Source: Alisma plantago-aquatica (Eukaryota; Streptophyta; Magnoliopsida; Alismatales; Alismataceae). From it: a DNA stretch of 64,000 nt. Shown here one piece after another: positions 48,298 through 59,902 of the stretch (the first letter of the stretch is position 1; every line of letters begins with the position of its first letter). The stretch covers positions 659,352,591 to 659,416,590 of the forward strand of contig OY856409.1 of assembly GCA_963693085.1 (NCBI GenBank), written 5' to 3'. The notes below the pieces were generated by a model, which worked only from the letters and a program-made list of their open reading frames with translations, was not told the DNA's origin and ran no database searches. Position numbers and translations under genes: made by a program.

Positions 48298-48750
48298 GGA
48301 CGCAGATGAGGAGGCAGGAATCCTTCAGTAGGAGAATGACAGCAACAGCAGCATCAGGGACAGCAGTGAAGTCTCAGGTGGAGACACTGGCTGTTATGCC
48401 TTGTTTAGATGCATATAGAAGTCCTATGTGTCGTTTCTATACTCTCAGGTCCTCAGAGTAGTAATTAGTGCTTTCATTATTTTGGCTCAGTGCTTCGAGA
48501 TTTTCATACTGCCTATGCTTAGTTTAATAGGGCAGTTGATGCTTGTAATTCACAGAAAGAGATGACACAGTACATGTACCTTTAAAGCAGAATGTAAATG
48601 TGTTACTTTGGTTCTATGTGAGAAAGTTTTTCTTTGATGGATCTCTTGGTAAAAAGGTTTTAATTTTTAGTTATTTTTGATAATCCGTTTCTTAGTGAAC
48701 ACTTTCACATTAGTTAATTATGTTTTTATGAGTTGTATGCCACAATTAAG

Positions 48751-48768
48751 TGGTATCAAAGCTCTAGG
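48751..48768 (+). promoter_or_regulatory. Primer-binding site of gag-only element (iMet-tRNA type)
   Basis: TGGTATCAAAGCTCTAGG lies six bases after the LTR end. It has one G-to-A difference from TGGTATCAGAGC and the same continuation (CTCTAGG) as chromovirus B. Confidence 0.8.
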
Positions 48769-48877
48769 TTCACTGAGTCTACAGAGACATAGGACTAAGG
48801 ATGTTGAGTATGTTCTAAATGTCTTCCAGTTTATCTGATAGTATCTTCTGCTCACATAGGAGAAGAAGAACTTGAAG

Positions 48878-50032
48878 ATGTTTGGACCATATGAAGAACA
48901 TGTTGCTAAGAGCAGTGTTGCTGCACCAAGAAGAGGTGCAGGAGACCATGGTAGGGAGGAATCTGTACCTGAACAACCCCAGTTCAATCAAGATGACATG
49001 GGGAACCCAGCCTTTCAAGCCATGTTTGGGCAGTTTATGGCTGCCATGACTCACATGATAGATAGGATGCTAATACCTACACCTAGGGCACCAACCCACC
49101 ATGAGGGTTATGGAGCCAGCAAGACTTTTGAGAGACTTCGCCGGGTTGGAGCCATAGATTATGCTGGTACATCTGATCCATCAGATGCTGATTTGTGGCT
49201 GATAGAGCTAGAAAAGGCTTTCATGATCCTTGATATCCCTGAAGCTGAAAAGGTAAGACATGTTGTGTACCTCCAAAAAGGGAGTGATGGTCATTGGTGG
49301 ATGATAGAAGAAGATAAGAGGCCAGGTGAAGAAATTGAATGGGAGGTATTCCGACAGGAATTCGTCAGTAGATACTTCCCTAAGACGTATCTAGCTGAGA
49401 AGATCTCTCAATTTGAGAGGACCAAACAAGGACATATGAACGTTAGTGAGTATTAAGCTAAGTTCATGGAGCTGTTGTGGTTTTGTCCGCAAATGGCAGT
49501 TAATGATGAGGAAAGAATTCGACGTTTTGAGAAGGGGTTGAACGCAGAACTAACCACTCCTGTATTTGCTTTAGAGAATAGGGAGAGGTTTGCCACCTTT
49601 GTGGAGTCGGTAAGGCAGATAGAGAGGTCTAAAATCAAGAAACGACAGACTAGTGGCAAGAAGGTGTGCACTCAGTCTCAAGGACAAGGGTTTGAAAGTT
49701 TTATGAAGGTGAGATTTTCTGCATCGGCAGCATCATCGAGATTCCATACTCAGACGCAATGGACATCAAGTAGGGGTAGGGATCATAGTAATGTTCCAAG
49801 TAGAACCCCCGATATGGCATCAACATCGGTAATTGGATCTCACAGACCCTATTTTGCACCCAGGGTCTGTTACCAATGTAGACAACTGGGACATCTAGCA
49901 AAGGATTGTCTAGACGGGAATTCGATGATGACTCAACCCCAGGGGCAGAGTCAGCAAGGCTCACAAAGGAGGCAGTTTTCTAGTAATAATAGAGGACGTG
50001 GACAGACGTTCCAGATAGGTCAGATGAAATAG
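48878..50032 (+). pseudogene. Gag of non-autonomous element, one in-frame stop
   Basis: The ATG at 48878 gives MFGPYEEHVAKSSVAAPRRG. The protein would be about 384 residues. The capsid part shows NPAFQAMFGQFMAAMTHMID, then a DADLWLIELEKAFMIL block and EIEWEVFRQEFVSRYFPKTY. The second half has FMELLWFCPQM, ENRERFATFVESVRQIERSK and a complete knuckle CYQCRQLGHLAKDC. The only lesion is a TAA after NVSEY, where chromoviruses A and B read ISEYEAKF (GAA-to-TAA). It is the least damaged gag in the window and ends at GQMK just before protease would begin. It packages RNA in the particle. Confidence 0.9.
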
Positions 50033-50446
50033 ATTCATTCTGATATTTCATTTCCTGATTCTATGTGTTAAAAATAAGAAAGTAATTGTTTTTGAACTTC
50101 CTTTAACCAGTCCTATAGGGACACAAGGAAGAATAGAACTTACATTTTACTCAGTGCTCCTTAAAATGCTTTATAATCTCTCTTATCTGTGTAATAAAAG
50201 ATGAGATATAGAAGTGATGTATGAAGAAAATTCAGAAATGAAAAATCATGTGTGTATAATGATATGAAAAGTGAGGAACATGATAGTAAATAAAGTGCAT
50301 ACTACCTAAACTCAATACTTGTATACCCTGGTCAGGTATATGATTATTGTAGATAAGGCAAATATGAAACTCTTAGATTGTTATCTTTTTTATTACTCTG
50401 ATCAAGTAGTCATTTTGAAACAATCTAGAGAATATAATGTAATCAA
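50033..50446 (+). other. Non-coding spacer after gag
   Basis: The first 25 bp still resemble the start of the chromovirus protease region (attctgatat). After that nothing coding is seen. The stretch is AT-rich and leads into the tandem array. Confidence 0.55.
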
Positions 50447-51112
50447 ATAGGAAGAGCTAAGTGAACATTCCTAATTAAAGAGAAAAGCTGAGTGAACATT
50501 CTCAATTAAATAGGAAGAGCTAAGTGAACATTCCTAATTAAATAGGAAGAGCTAAGTGAACATTCCTAATTAAAGAGAAAAGTTAAGTGAACATTCTCAA
50601 TTAAATAGGAAGAGCTAAGTGAACATTCCTAATTAAATAGGAAGAGCTAAGTGAACATTCCTAATTAAAGAGAAAAGCTAAGTGAACATTCTCAATTAAA
50701 TAGGAAGAGCTAAGTGAACATTCCTAATTAAAGAGAAAACCTAAGTGAACATTCTCAATTCAATAGGAAGAGCTAAGTGAACATTCCTAATTAAAGGGAA
50801 AAGCTAAGTGAACATTCTCAATTAAATAGGAAGAGCTAAGTGAACATTCCTAATTAAATAGGAAGAGCTAAGTGAACATTCCTAATTAAATAGAAAAGCT
50901 AAGTGAACATTCTCAATTCAATAGGAAGAGCTAAGTGAACATTCCTAATTAAAGAGAAAAGCTAAGTGAACATTCTCAATTCAATAGGAAGAGATAAGTG
51001 AACATTCCTAATTAAAGAGAAAATCTAAGTGAACATTCTCAATCGAATAGGAAGAGCTAAATGAACATTCCCAGTTAAAAGGAAAAGCTAAGTGAGCATT
51101 CCCAATTTAATA
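50447..51112. repeat. 31-32 bp tandem array replacing pol (about 21 units)
   Basis: About 21 clear units share ctaagtgaacatt, with one or two decayed units after 51112. Two subtypes alternate: 'gaagagc…cattcctaatt' and 'gaaaagc…cattctcaatt', often as A-B dimers with A-A steps. Units are direct repeats without spacers. The array occupies the place of protease, RT, RNase H and integrase. Confidence 0.92.
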
Positions 51113-51430
51113 GAGTTTTGCTAAGTGAATTTTTCCAAACAAATAAAGGATTGCTGAGTGGATTATCTCTTTTAGATATATATGTTTCTCTTTTGATGGA
51201 CACTCTAGGGTGATGACAGGAGTATGTTCTTTTATGCTTCCTCCTTTCAAATAATATGGACATCATATGTTATGGGTTTATGCTCTGCATAAACATAAAC
51301 ATTGATAAGGTTGAATTAATGAAAGGAACTTTGTGTGGACTACAGATCCATGATATCTCCATGATATTAAGATATTATGTAGAGACTTTAGGGTATGATA
51401 AATGAATAAATCTGTCCCTCCTTTTCTTGG

Positions 51431-51468
51431 GATTTCAGGGATGAAATCCTTGTTAGGGGTTTATAATT
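51431..51468 (+). promoter_or_regulatory. PPT region before 3' LTR of gag-only element
   Basis: gatttcagggatgaaatcct, then tgttaggggtttataatt, precedes the LTR start TGTAACATCCC at 51469. Chromovirus B has the same gatttcagggatgaaatc in the matching place (31320-31340, minus). The purine tract itself is short and degenerate. Confidence 0.6.
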
Positions 51469-52674
51469 TGTAACATCCCTGACCTGGGTTATGTGTTAAC
51501 TCTAGATGATTTGTCTAATAAGGTTGAGTAGATGATTAATATTATCTTGTGAAAAGTAATTAGGGCTCAAGAGGAACTTATATTTCAATTTTAGTCCTTT
51601 TTAAATAATGTTGAAATAATGTTTCACTTGATTTGGACTAAAGTGTAAATTACCCAAGTTGAGGGGTTAAATTGCAAATTGTGCATGACAATATGTTCCT
51701 CATATGTTGAAGCATCATGAGATTGAATATGATGCAGATTTATGGATTGTGGTAGCCTGAGTACCAAGAAAGAGCTGATAAAGCAATGTTTGTGCATTAA
51801 AACATAGTTTTGGTATAATGTGCAATTTACCCAAAATGTAGGGTTCAATATGCAAATTACCACTTCAATAAGGTCCCTAATGTTTCTTGGAATCATGTAG
51901 AGCAAAGAAAATGAGAGGGACACCTCATTTGAATTAAGTTGGAGGAGAGAGAATCTTGATATTAAAATAATCAAGATTTAAGCCTAAGTGAAACCCTAAT
52001 TCAATTTAGTGCAAAAATAATTATAATAATTGAAGGGCCTTCAACCAAAAATGAGATGGTTGAATTTGATCAACTTTGAACACCTTTGTGCCTTTGCTAG
52101 GCTGCGAAAATATCCAAGGGAAGCGGATAACTCACTCACCTTATTATAAGGAAAAGAAATATCCACTCACTTATGGATATTAGTATAATATGATTTGAGG
52201 TGCTTAATTTGCTTTTCTTTAAATCATGGATAATTGAGAGGAATAAGAAGCAAACAATATATCCTCGGATCCAAGGAGTTGAGGGGGAAGAGGCGGCACT
52301 ATATTTGGGATTAAATGAATTTTTATAAGGCATTTTCTCTCTCCTCGAAATTCTTATAAAAGTACCCTTTACAAGACAAACCAAGGGCTTTTTCATTTCC
52401 ATTTCTTTTCCCTTGCTTGGAAAACAACCAAGGAGCTTTGGAGGATCAGGAGGACGACCCCCAACTTTTTGGTAAGCTTCTTGACCTCCTTTCACCTTGA
52501 ATCCATAGTGAAAATCGAAAATCAATGTGTGAATTCTTCATATCTCGATTCCCTCTTCAATTCTAACCATTCCTTTTCACTCAAAGCTTTAGGACGACCC
52601 TTGAAATAGTGAAAGGAGTTGCATACACCATTTGTGACGTGAACTTGAAGCTTTGGAGCTCAATTGGAGGCGGG

Positions 52675-52683
52675 TTTTATAAC
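52675..52683 (+). promoter_or_regulatory. Putative TATA block, 3' LTR of gag-only element
   Basis: ggcgggttttataacttgaa is nearly identical to the minus-strand block of LTR B at 30088-30104. The partner 5' LTR has lost this part. Confidence 0.5.
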
Positions 52684-53794
52684 TTGAACCCTTGAAATTG
52701 TTATTGCATACAATTCCCTATCAATTGTTGATGTTTTCTTCATTTCCGAAATTTATCTTGGGTGATTGATGCAACTACCATGGAAATCACAGAAAACTTC
52801 GTGGGTTTGGAGCTTGATGATGATGAAATCATCATAAGCACACACCTCCCCAAATATCTAGGGCAAACAGTTTCAATGGTTTGGTCCAAATGGTTTCACC
52901 AAACCGTTTGGAGACCAAACGGTTTCCAAACCGTTTGGAGTTTGGAACTCCAAACCGTTTAGTGGAGTTAACCATTTGGATGGGTTGACCATTTAGGTCT
53001 GAACCCTATTATGTGTTGGATGATGATCCAATGGCTCCAATTGATTAGTTCAACATATGGACAATCTTTCAAATAGAAACCCTAATCGGCTAAGTGCTGA
53101 ATTTTCAATTGATTGAGATGATGTTTTGGGTTGATTGACCCAAACAGTTTCAAAACTGTTTGGGAATCACCCAAATGGTCTCAAGACAGTTTGGGGGTCA
53201 CCCAAGACCATTTGGAGGTCTAGGGTTGAGTATGGTTGGATATTTCAAGATCCAAATATACCAAATTGAAATGCAATCAATTGCCGATTTGATAATCAAT
53301 CCAGTGATCCAAATCCTAATTGGATGTCATGGATTTTGATAATGAGATGGGAAAATGGTCTCAAGACCATTTGCAGATCATCCAAATGATACCAAGACCG
53401 TTTGGGGGTCATTCAAGACCGTTTGAGGTCAGGTCATATCATGTAATGATGATGGTTCACTGATTTCAATTGAATTGGTTCCACAATGTCAACCATTGAT
53501 GGTTCCTCAGTTTCAAAACCCTAAGTGATGGTTTCTTGATTATCAACCCTAGTTCAATTGGGTTTAAAACCCTAATTGAAGGTCTAATTTAGTGATGATT
53601 CAATGGTTCAATTGAAAGATACATTAGTGGTCCAATTGATAGTTGGTCCACGGATTGGAACCTTGAATTGTTGAAGTGTTGAAGACCCTTTTTGGTCCAT
53701 TTGGTTTTGAGGAGGTTTGGACCAAACGGTCTCAAGACCGTTTGGGACCAAACGATCCCAAACCGTTTGAGACTCAAACCTTTTCAAATGATCA

Positions 53795-54002
53795 CTTTAG
53801 CAAATGGTTTCAAGTGTTCGCTTTAGCAAACGGTTTCAAGTGTTCACTTTAGTAAACAGTTTCAAGTGTTCACTTTAGCAAACGGTTTCAAGTGTTCACT
53901 TTAGCAAACGGTTTCCCGTGTTCACTTTAGAAAATGGTTTCAAGTGTTCACTTTAGCAAATGGTTTCAAGTGTTCACTTTAGCAAACAGTTTCAAGTAAC
54001 TA
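53795..54002. repeat. 26-bp minisatellite carrying AAACGGTTT (8 units)
   Basis: Eight head-to-tail 26-bp units ctttagcaaacggtttcaag plus tgttca. The AACGG core is intact in three units (units 2, 4 and 5) and changed to aaatgg or aaacag in the other five. The last unit is incomplete. Confidence 0.92.
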
Positions 54003-54884
54003 CTTTGCTAAACAGTTTCAAACTGTTTGAACTTATTGGTTAAGACCATTTGAGGTCTAAGTGATCAAGATCGTTTGAGGTCTAAGTGACCAAGACCTTT
54101 TGAGATTCAAATTGGTTAAACCATTTGGACACCTAATATGATCAAAGGTCAAATAGTTACTTGACTATTAATGATGTGGACCAAAGATGATTATGAAGGT
54201 TAACCCTAACTATGTGTACTTAATTGAAGAGTTGACCTAGATCAATCTTGGAGTATTTAACATCCTAGAGAGGATGAGAGGTAGAGAGAATTAGAGAGAT
54301 GATTGCTTACATAATAAGCCCTAATTCTCTCATTATGAATAAATATGTAATCAGGGTTTGATCTGTAACAATGATATCATGAAATCCTCATTGAAAAGAT
54401 TGATGTACCTTGATCCTAATTTAGGGCAAGGCTATGTGAGACCCTAATTTAAGGCAAAGCTCAGTGAAACCATAAACTAGGGTGATGATGTAACCCTAAT
54501 TTAGTGTAACAATGTAAGAAACCCAGATTTAATGGGAAATGTACATCCTAATCCTAATTTAGGTATGAGGTAAGAGAAACCTTACTTGGATGTGAATGGT
54601 AAACCTTAATCCCTAAAATGGGGTAAAGGTGCATGAAACCCTAATATAGGGTAGTGCAATTAATACTATGTGAAGATTTAACATTGGGTGATGTGTTGTG
54701 AAATCTTAATTTCATATAATACTAGGTGATACCCTGATATAGAAGGATGATTATGTGAAACTCTATTGATAAGCAATACTATGTGAAATCCATAAATGTA
54801 TGGAAGATGCTATATGAATCCTCAAGTTATAAATATGGAGAATCCTATTCCTAATAATGGAATAGTGATTAATGTTTTGACAAA

Positions 54885-55205
54885 TGTAACACCTAGAGAG
54901 GTTGATAATGGATATTCGTATATCAATAGTTCCTAACTCAAGGATTAGTCCATATTATTGGCAATGGTTGTATATTCTAAGTGAGTGACTAATGCCCAAT
55001 ACATTACATGATAAATGTGATAAACTAGTGCATAAAGTATTAGGATGGGGAATACCCTAATGCAAGCTAAGTGGATGAACTCAAGAAAGATAAAGGTGTT
55101 GAGGGAGGTGATACATAAAGATATGATAGATATCACATCCAACACCCCAATACTGACATACCTTGATGTGTTATAAGTCCAATATAATTGGATGAGTGAC
55201 ATATG
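54885..55205 (+). repeat. Possible LTR fragment beginning TGTAACACC
   Basis: TGTAACACCTAGAGAGG at 54885 is a typical chromovirus LTR start and marks where the preceding LTR stops. The stretch has no partner in the window and no clear right end. Weakly supported. Confidence 0.35.
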
Positions 55206-57939
55206 AAATGTGTCATTTCGATTGTTAAGTAAATATAAAATCGCATTAAGGCTCAGAAAAGAGGAGATAGTTGCATTTAAGTAAATATAAAACTAAAACT
55301 AGGAAATAGAAACACATCACCCCCTAAAAAAATAAAAAAGTATGCAAATATGGTTATAAATATACTCATCAAACTACCCCAAACTTAATCCTTTGATCAT
55401 CCTGAGTTAAGAAAAATAAAAAGGAGTTCAAACAATTGATACTAGGATCCTAGATTTCCTCTCCCAACTGAACACACTTTGTGCCCCCCCTTCGATCAAA
55501 CACGTTTAAGTGACCCTAGTCCTTTTGAGTCACATAGACACACTTTGATATCCCCCAATTGGGGCTTGTTCCTCCATTTACTAGGCTCCAGAACCTACAA
55601 CAAACTGATTTCATCTCAATAATACTCATAATCTGTCTGTCCAAATAGAAGGTAGCACAACTCAAGGTTGTTGGGCTATTTTCAGAGAGTTTTAAAAAGT
55701 CCACTGGGTATGAAAATTTGGACAAAAGGGGGAGGAAGACATGCCACAAACTTGTTTCCCCGATCTCTCCTCTATTCGACTCGAGACCTTATTTAGGATT
55801 CATTTATTTTATTTGTCTCTCATCTATTTGACTCAAGACTTTTTATTTGGTTGTGTTACATTGACCGCATGTTTTATTTTAGGATCATTGGAATCTTTTA
55901 TTTAATGTTGTGTCTGTAGACAAAAATCAAGAAGGAGGTATATCTATGGAAGGGATGTCACCCTGGACTTAGGGTTTGGCATATAGTAGGGAATATTATA
56001 TTTTTTTCTAGATGGAGAAGAGATAAGAAATGGTGGAAGATGAGTGGGAACAAGAGGCTGACTTGTGCTTTTTCATTTTATTGCTACATTGGAATCATAT
56101 CATCACATTATATTAGTTAACACAATGAATGTAAGGTAGAGAAGAATTTACAATTTTTTTTTGCAAGTCATATCAGTGGCACATGCAACTTGACCCTTCT
56201 AACTCATTATGCCTATCTATCGTCATTTCCAAGGGAAAAGAATGTTCAATTGTTGTAATTGGGGCTTGAATCTATTCAATACATGCTTGTTCCTTAAAAT
56301 TTCCTTTTACACAAGTTATCTCAAGAAAAATGGAATAGTTTATTTATATATTTCCAATTTTTGCATCCATCAAAATGCCCAACTAGGTAAAGGCCACAAC
56401 TCACAAAAAAAAATCGACAAACAAGAAAGATTCAAATAAAAGATGGAGAAAAAATGTTTGAGGATGAGAAAAGGAAAGCTTAGATTTGAGGCAGTGGAGA
56501 CGACGTACCACCCACCCTCCACTCCCAACTTCAAAATTCTACATGTCCTCAGGCAGAAAGAAGTTAGAGATGGAGGGGACATGATATGTAGGGTGGTGGG
56601 GTTGGAGATGGAAGGAATGGACAATGCTCTTCATCTAAGAGCACACAATAGAACCCTAAGAATGAGTTCCTCTCCCATTGGTGACACTTTGATCTGAGCA
56701 CTGCCTTAGATACCAGTTACCATGGTCTTCTTTTGGTGGTTGTAGTTGGGTGCCCAATCTCTTCAACCTACATCTAATCAGCACCTTATCTCCAAGGAAA
56801 TGGCTTGTTGAACATATAGCTAGTTGATTAGTGGATCTAGATCAACTGGTGGAATTCCTCATCGATGTGTCAGGTGCATGAAGCAGAACTCCCAAGGAAC
56901 ATAAGTGTCCTGGGAGTAGTAGAGATGGAGATCCTGGTCGGATGGTATCTCATAACTCACTGAGGAGCCACCATGCAAGCGTTGAAGTCCTACGTTGATG
57001 TTGTGAGTCATTGATGTCATTGGAAGTGTTGAGGTAGAGTGAATTTAGATCCTTGGCCTTGTTTATGGTTGTCATAAGAAAGATGTCGATGCTTCCAAGC
57101 CCTGTGCCTTGCCCCTTCTATAACTACAAAGAAGAGATGTTAGAGATGGCCAAAAAGTCAGCAGTTACAAACCATTCATATGTTACGCCTAGTCCATAGG
57201 GATTGCACATCAATCACTTCTTGGAAAGTCCCAATATATAATGACAGTGAATACTAGTGATAGGATTGAAATAAAACAAACTACTAATTCTAAGAAACAA
57301 ACTTCGCAAGAGAATAAAGACATATTTATCAAAGAGAAGGAAATACAATCTATTGTGAAAAATAAAAAGAGTGATCCTCATCGGGCCACATAGCCCCCTC
57401 TTTGCATACTCATTGTTTCTTAATATCGTGAGATATCTTGCCACCAAACAGGCCTAAGGATTTGATGGGTATTATCCTCATGATCTCTTTACACCATACT
57501 AGCTATCCATCAATCAGATTTAGTCGCCAACAACATGGTTCTCTCCTTCTCCTTTTCTCCCATATCTCTTTTTTTCTTTGAAATAATTAAAAGAAAAGAA
57601 TAATTAAATGAAAAATAGAACAAAATAAAATGGAATGAAAAAGGATAGGTTGCCTCCCACCAAGCGTCCTAGTTTAACTTCGTGGACCCAACCTATGATA
57701 TGAGTTTCTCATGTTAGATGTGCAAGCAGGGTTTCTAAACCCTTGTTTTTTAAATCTACATGCCCTGGATCATGGTTAAATGGTGTACATACCTTGCTCA
57801 GGGGAGAGTCCTTATTACTTTGATTGGCTCCCTAGAGGTCTGTTTATTTTGGTTCCAGATTTCCTTCTTCCTTGAAAGCTTCAATCAAATTATGAACCTT
57901 CTTTAGATCTTCGAGGACCTGATATCTGATCGACTTCAT
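55206..57939. other. Non-coding part of the Athila/Tat-type remnant
   Basis: I see no gene here. Two motifs fit Athila/Tat untranslated DNA: ctaccccaaacttaatcctt near 55373 and ggttgcctcccaccaagcgt near 57648. Both are of types common 3' of gag-pro in such elements (from memory of the family). An open frame at 56443-56697 and minus-strand text near 56830-56960 resemble no known protein. RT and integrase motifs are absent. Confidence 0.45.
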
Positions 57940-58365
57940 TACACATCATAGGATGAGTTTTCCAGCTTCAACGTCTACTAAGGCTTTCACAGTAGCTAAG
58001 AATGGCCACCCCAAAATGAGCGGGAAACGATTGTCCTCTTTGATCAGCATTACCATGAAATCACATGGGACACATGTGTCATGTCCTAACTTCACTAGGA
58101 CATCTTTGATTAGTCACATGGGTTTCATAACGGATGCATCTTCTAGCTGATTGGTCATAGTTTTGGGTAGGAGATTGATGAATCCTATACGTTGACATAA
58201 AGTGTATGGAATGATAGATATGATTGTTCCCAAATAAGAAAGTCCCTTATGAGAAGTGTCATCTCATAAGAAGTTGTCTATCCCAAATGAGTCGGGATCT
58301 TGCTTCTTCTAAGGCATGTGATTTTGAACTATGTTGGAGGAAGTTTGTGCCAGATTCACGATCTC
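57940..58365 (-). pseudogene. Athila/Tat-type aspartic protease, inactive
   Basis: Read on the minus strand: KKQDPDSFGI, then LSYLGTIISIIPYTLCQRIG, then TMTNQLEDASVMKP, a stop, and KDVLVKLGHDTCVPCDFMVM. The end is FPLILGWPFLATVKALVDVE. This is the usual 'DLGAS … ILGRPFLAT' retropepsin of Athila/Tat elements. The catalytic DLGAS is YLGTI, so the Asp is lost. It would process Gag. Confidence 0.8.
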
Positions 58366-59225
58366 ACATTAGTCGATCATATACTTCTTGGATAGAAGTG
58401 TCTTGAGATATTTGGACCAGGTTGGAATTTTGGCAAGCTCATCGAGGAATGGGATGTCAACAAGGAGTTTCTTCATGGTGTCTTTGAATTTCATGAATCG
58501 GTCATCCAACTTGATCTTCTTAAGGTGGCCTACATATGTTACACGAGGACTGTACACATGTGCTTCAGGTGTCATCGGTGGTCCAGACTTGGCTTCCAGT
58601 GTTTCAACAATTGAATTCTCTTTAGTGTTTGGCTCGATCAACGTCACATGTGAATTTGTTGTCTGAACTTCTATCACATTGACCACTGGATAGTCATTTA
58701 GACAACTCAAGACCATAACTAGAGTATGTTCATTACTTATAGGAGGATCAGAGATGAGAGTGTAGGTTAGAGGTATAGAGTACACATTTCTTGACCTAGT
58801 CACAATGGCATTCCGCTATTCCAGCTACTCCAGATGCTTGGAGTTGTTTTCGAGTTGACCAGAGATCGTGCTTGCTGAGGGCTGTTGATTAGGTTCCAAA
58901 TGGGCAATTTGAGACTCCAACACCTTTTGATTGGTTGTGTCATTTTCTAGTTGAGTCTGGTCTGATGCCATCAGCTCCTAAAGTGCCTTCATTGGATCTT
59001 GTGTCAGTGTTGCCTCTATTTGCAGTGGTGGGGCCTGATTCATATTTTGATATTGTTGTCACTGTTGGTTCTTATTAGGAAAATTAAATTTGAAATTTCC
59101 TTGGTTGTGTGGGCCAATATAGTTTGATGGTGCTCTATCTTGAATGGGTTCTGTCGAGGTCTTTTGATTTGGATTCTCAGCTACAACCGGGTCCCCGTAT
59201 TGGAAACTAGGGTGACTTCAAGCTT
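58366..59225 (-). pseudogene. Athila/Tat-type gag, C-terminal part
   Basis: A long minus-strand reading frame shows HNQGNFKFNFPNKNQ, LESQIAQLEPNQQPS and NAIVTRSRNVYSIPL, the counterpart of the 'ITLRSG' motif. It ends with FKDTMKKLLVDIPFLDELAK and IPTWSKYLKTLLSKKYMID, the usual gag-pro border in this lineage. About three in-frame stops interrupt it. The open 144-codon stretch is 58369-58803. Confidence 0.8.
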
Positions 59226-59897
59226 GGTTTCGGATTGTAGTACTCTTACCCTAGGATATTGTGAATCGACTTCATGTCATTGTCTTGGATGACTATATAC
59301 TATTACTCATCCTGGTACTATTGATAATAGATCGTGTTGTGGTCCACTACATGGGAGAACTAGAAAGAAGGTGCAATGATTTGTAGTTGAAGTGTCTGAT
59401 TCTTCCTCTCATACACACTGAAGGACTTTTTGAGACTATCCTATTTAAGAGAGAGAGAGAGAGAGAAAGTTTTCATTGTTTCATAGATATATTTAAGTTC
59501 TGAACGGTCCTCAACCATGGCTACTTTAAGAACGCCCACGCCTGAGGGTCTGGTCTAGTGAGTCTGATTCTCTGCTACAAGGTGGATTATTTTTAGAGCG
59601 TTGTCGAAGCTCTGCTGTATAAATTTTCCATTAAAGGAAGAATTGAGGAGCTTCTTCATCTCATCATCAACACCCCAATAGAAAAATTCAATGATTTGAT
59701 TCTTGGGGATGCCATGATGTGGGAACTTGTGTAGAATTCTGTTGAATCATTCCATGTTTCATTTAGAGATCATCCAGAGAATTCATTAAACCTCGTGATA
59801 TGTCCCCTAATCAAATATGTCATCAAGGGGGGTAGAATTTCTTTAGAAACTGATTTTATAGGGCCTCCCATGTTGTGATTTGTGGCACATCCCTACT
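59226..59897 (-). pseudogene. Athila/Tat-type gag, central part
   Basis: The minus strand gives ITTWEAL, a stop, FLKKFYPPLMTYLIRGHITR and LNETWN. A frameshift follows, then PHHGIPKNQIIEFFYWGVDD and QQSFDNALKIIHLVAENQTH. These are the retrotransposon gag (pfam03732-like) blocks of Athila/Tat. It is split from its amino-terminal part by the solo LTR at 59903. An (AG)n tract of about 20 bp lies at 59448-59467. Confidence 0.75.
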
Positions 59898-59902
59898 AAT
59901 GG

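Larger units (their letters stand above)
46940..48744 (+). repeat. 5' LTR of gag-only element (3' part only)
   Basis: It is the reverse-oriented counterpart of LTR A/B: the tgagagagagactcatactg stretch near 46981 mirrors LTR A at 3820-3845. It ends …GTATGCCACA at 48744 just before the primer site. It contains a minisatellite (47090-47370) and the conserved block (48225-48297). The upstream half of the LTR is missing, so this copy lacks its own TATA block. Confidence 0.75.
46940..54884 (+). mobile_element. Gag-only LTR retrotransposon (TR-GAG-like), non-autonomous
   Basis: The order is a partial 5' LTR (46940-48744), iMet primer site, gag (48878-50032), 0.4 kb of non-coding DNA, a tandem array (50447-51112), a PPT-like stretch, and a partial 3' LTR (51469-54884). 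The internal region is only 2.7 kb and has no protease, RT, RNase H or integrase. After gag, homology to chromovirus B lasts a few codons (GQM … SDIS) and then ends. Its LTR resembles LTR B. Plant TR-GAG elements of this layout have been described; they depend on pol from relatives (established class). Placement in that class is my inference. Confidence 0.8.
51469..54884 (+). repeat. 3' LTR of gag-only element (truncated)
   Basis: It starts TGTAACATCCCTGACCTGGG and runs parallel to LTR B read in reverse. It contains the TATA block (52675-52683), the AACGG field (52865-54130), a 26-bp minisatellite (53795-54002) and the accctaat field (54420-54800). It ends near 54884, before the conserved block, so its R-U5 side is missing. 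Open frames at 51624-51974 and 52136-52525 are not genes. Confidence 0.75.

Noticed and set aside
50447..51112. 31-32 bp repeats could suggest a CRISPR array
   Set aside because: The units are direct repeats without unique spacers, there are no cas genes, and the context is a plant retrotransposon.
56443..56697. Possible captured host gene fragment
   Set aside because: No domain or homologue is recognisable and the minus strand is equally open. Too weak to call.
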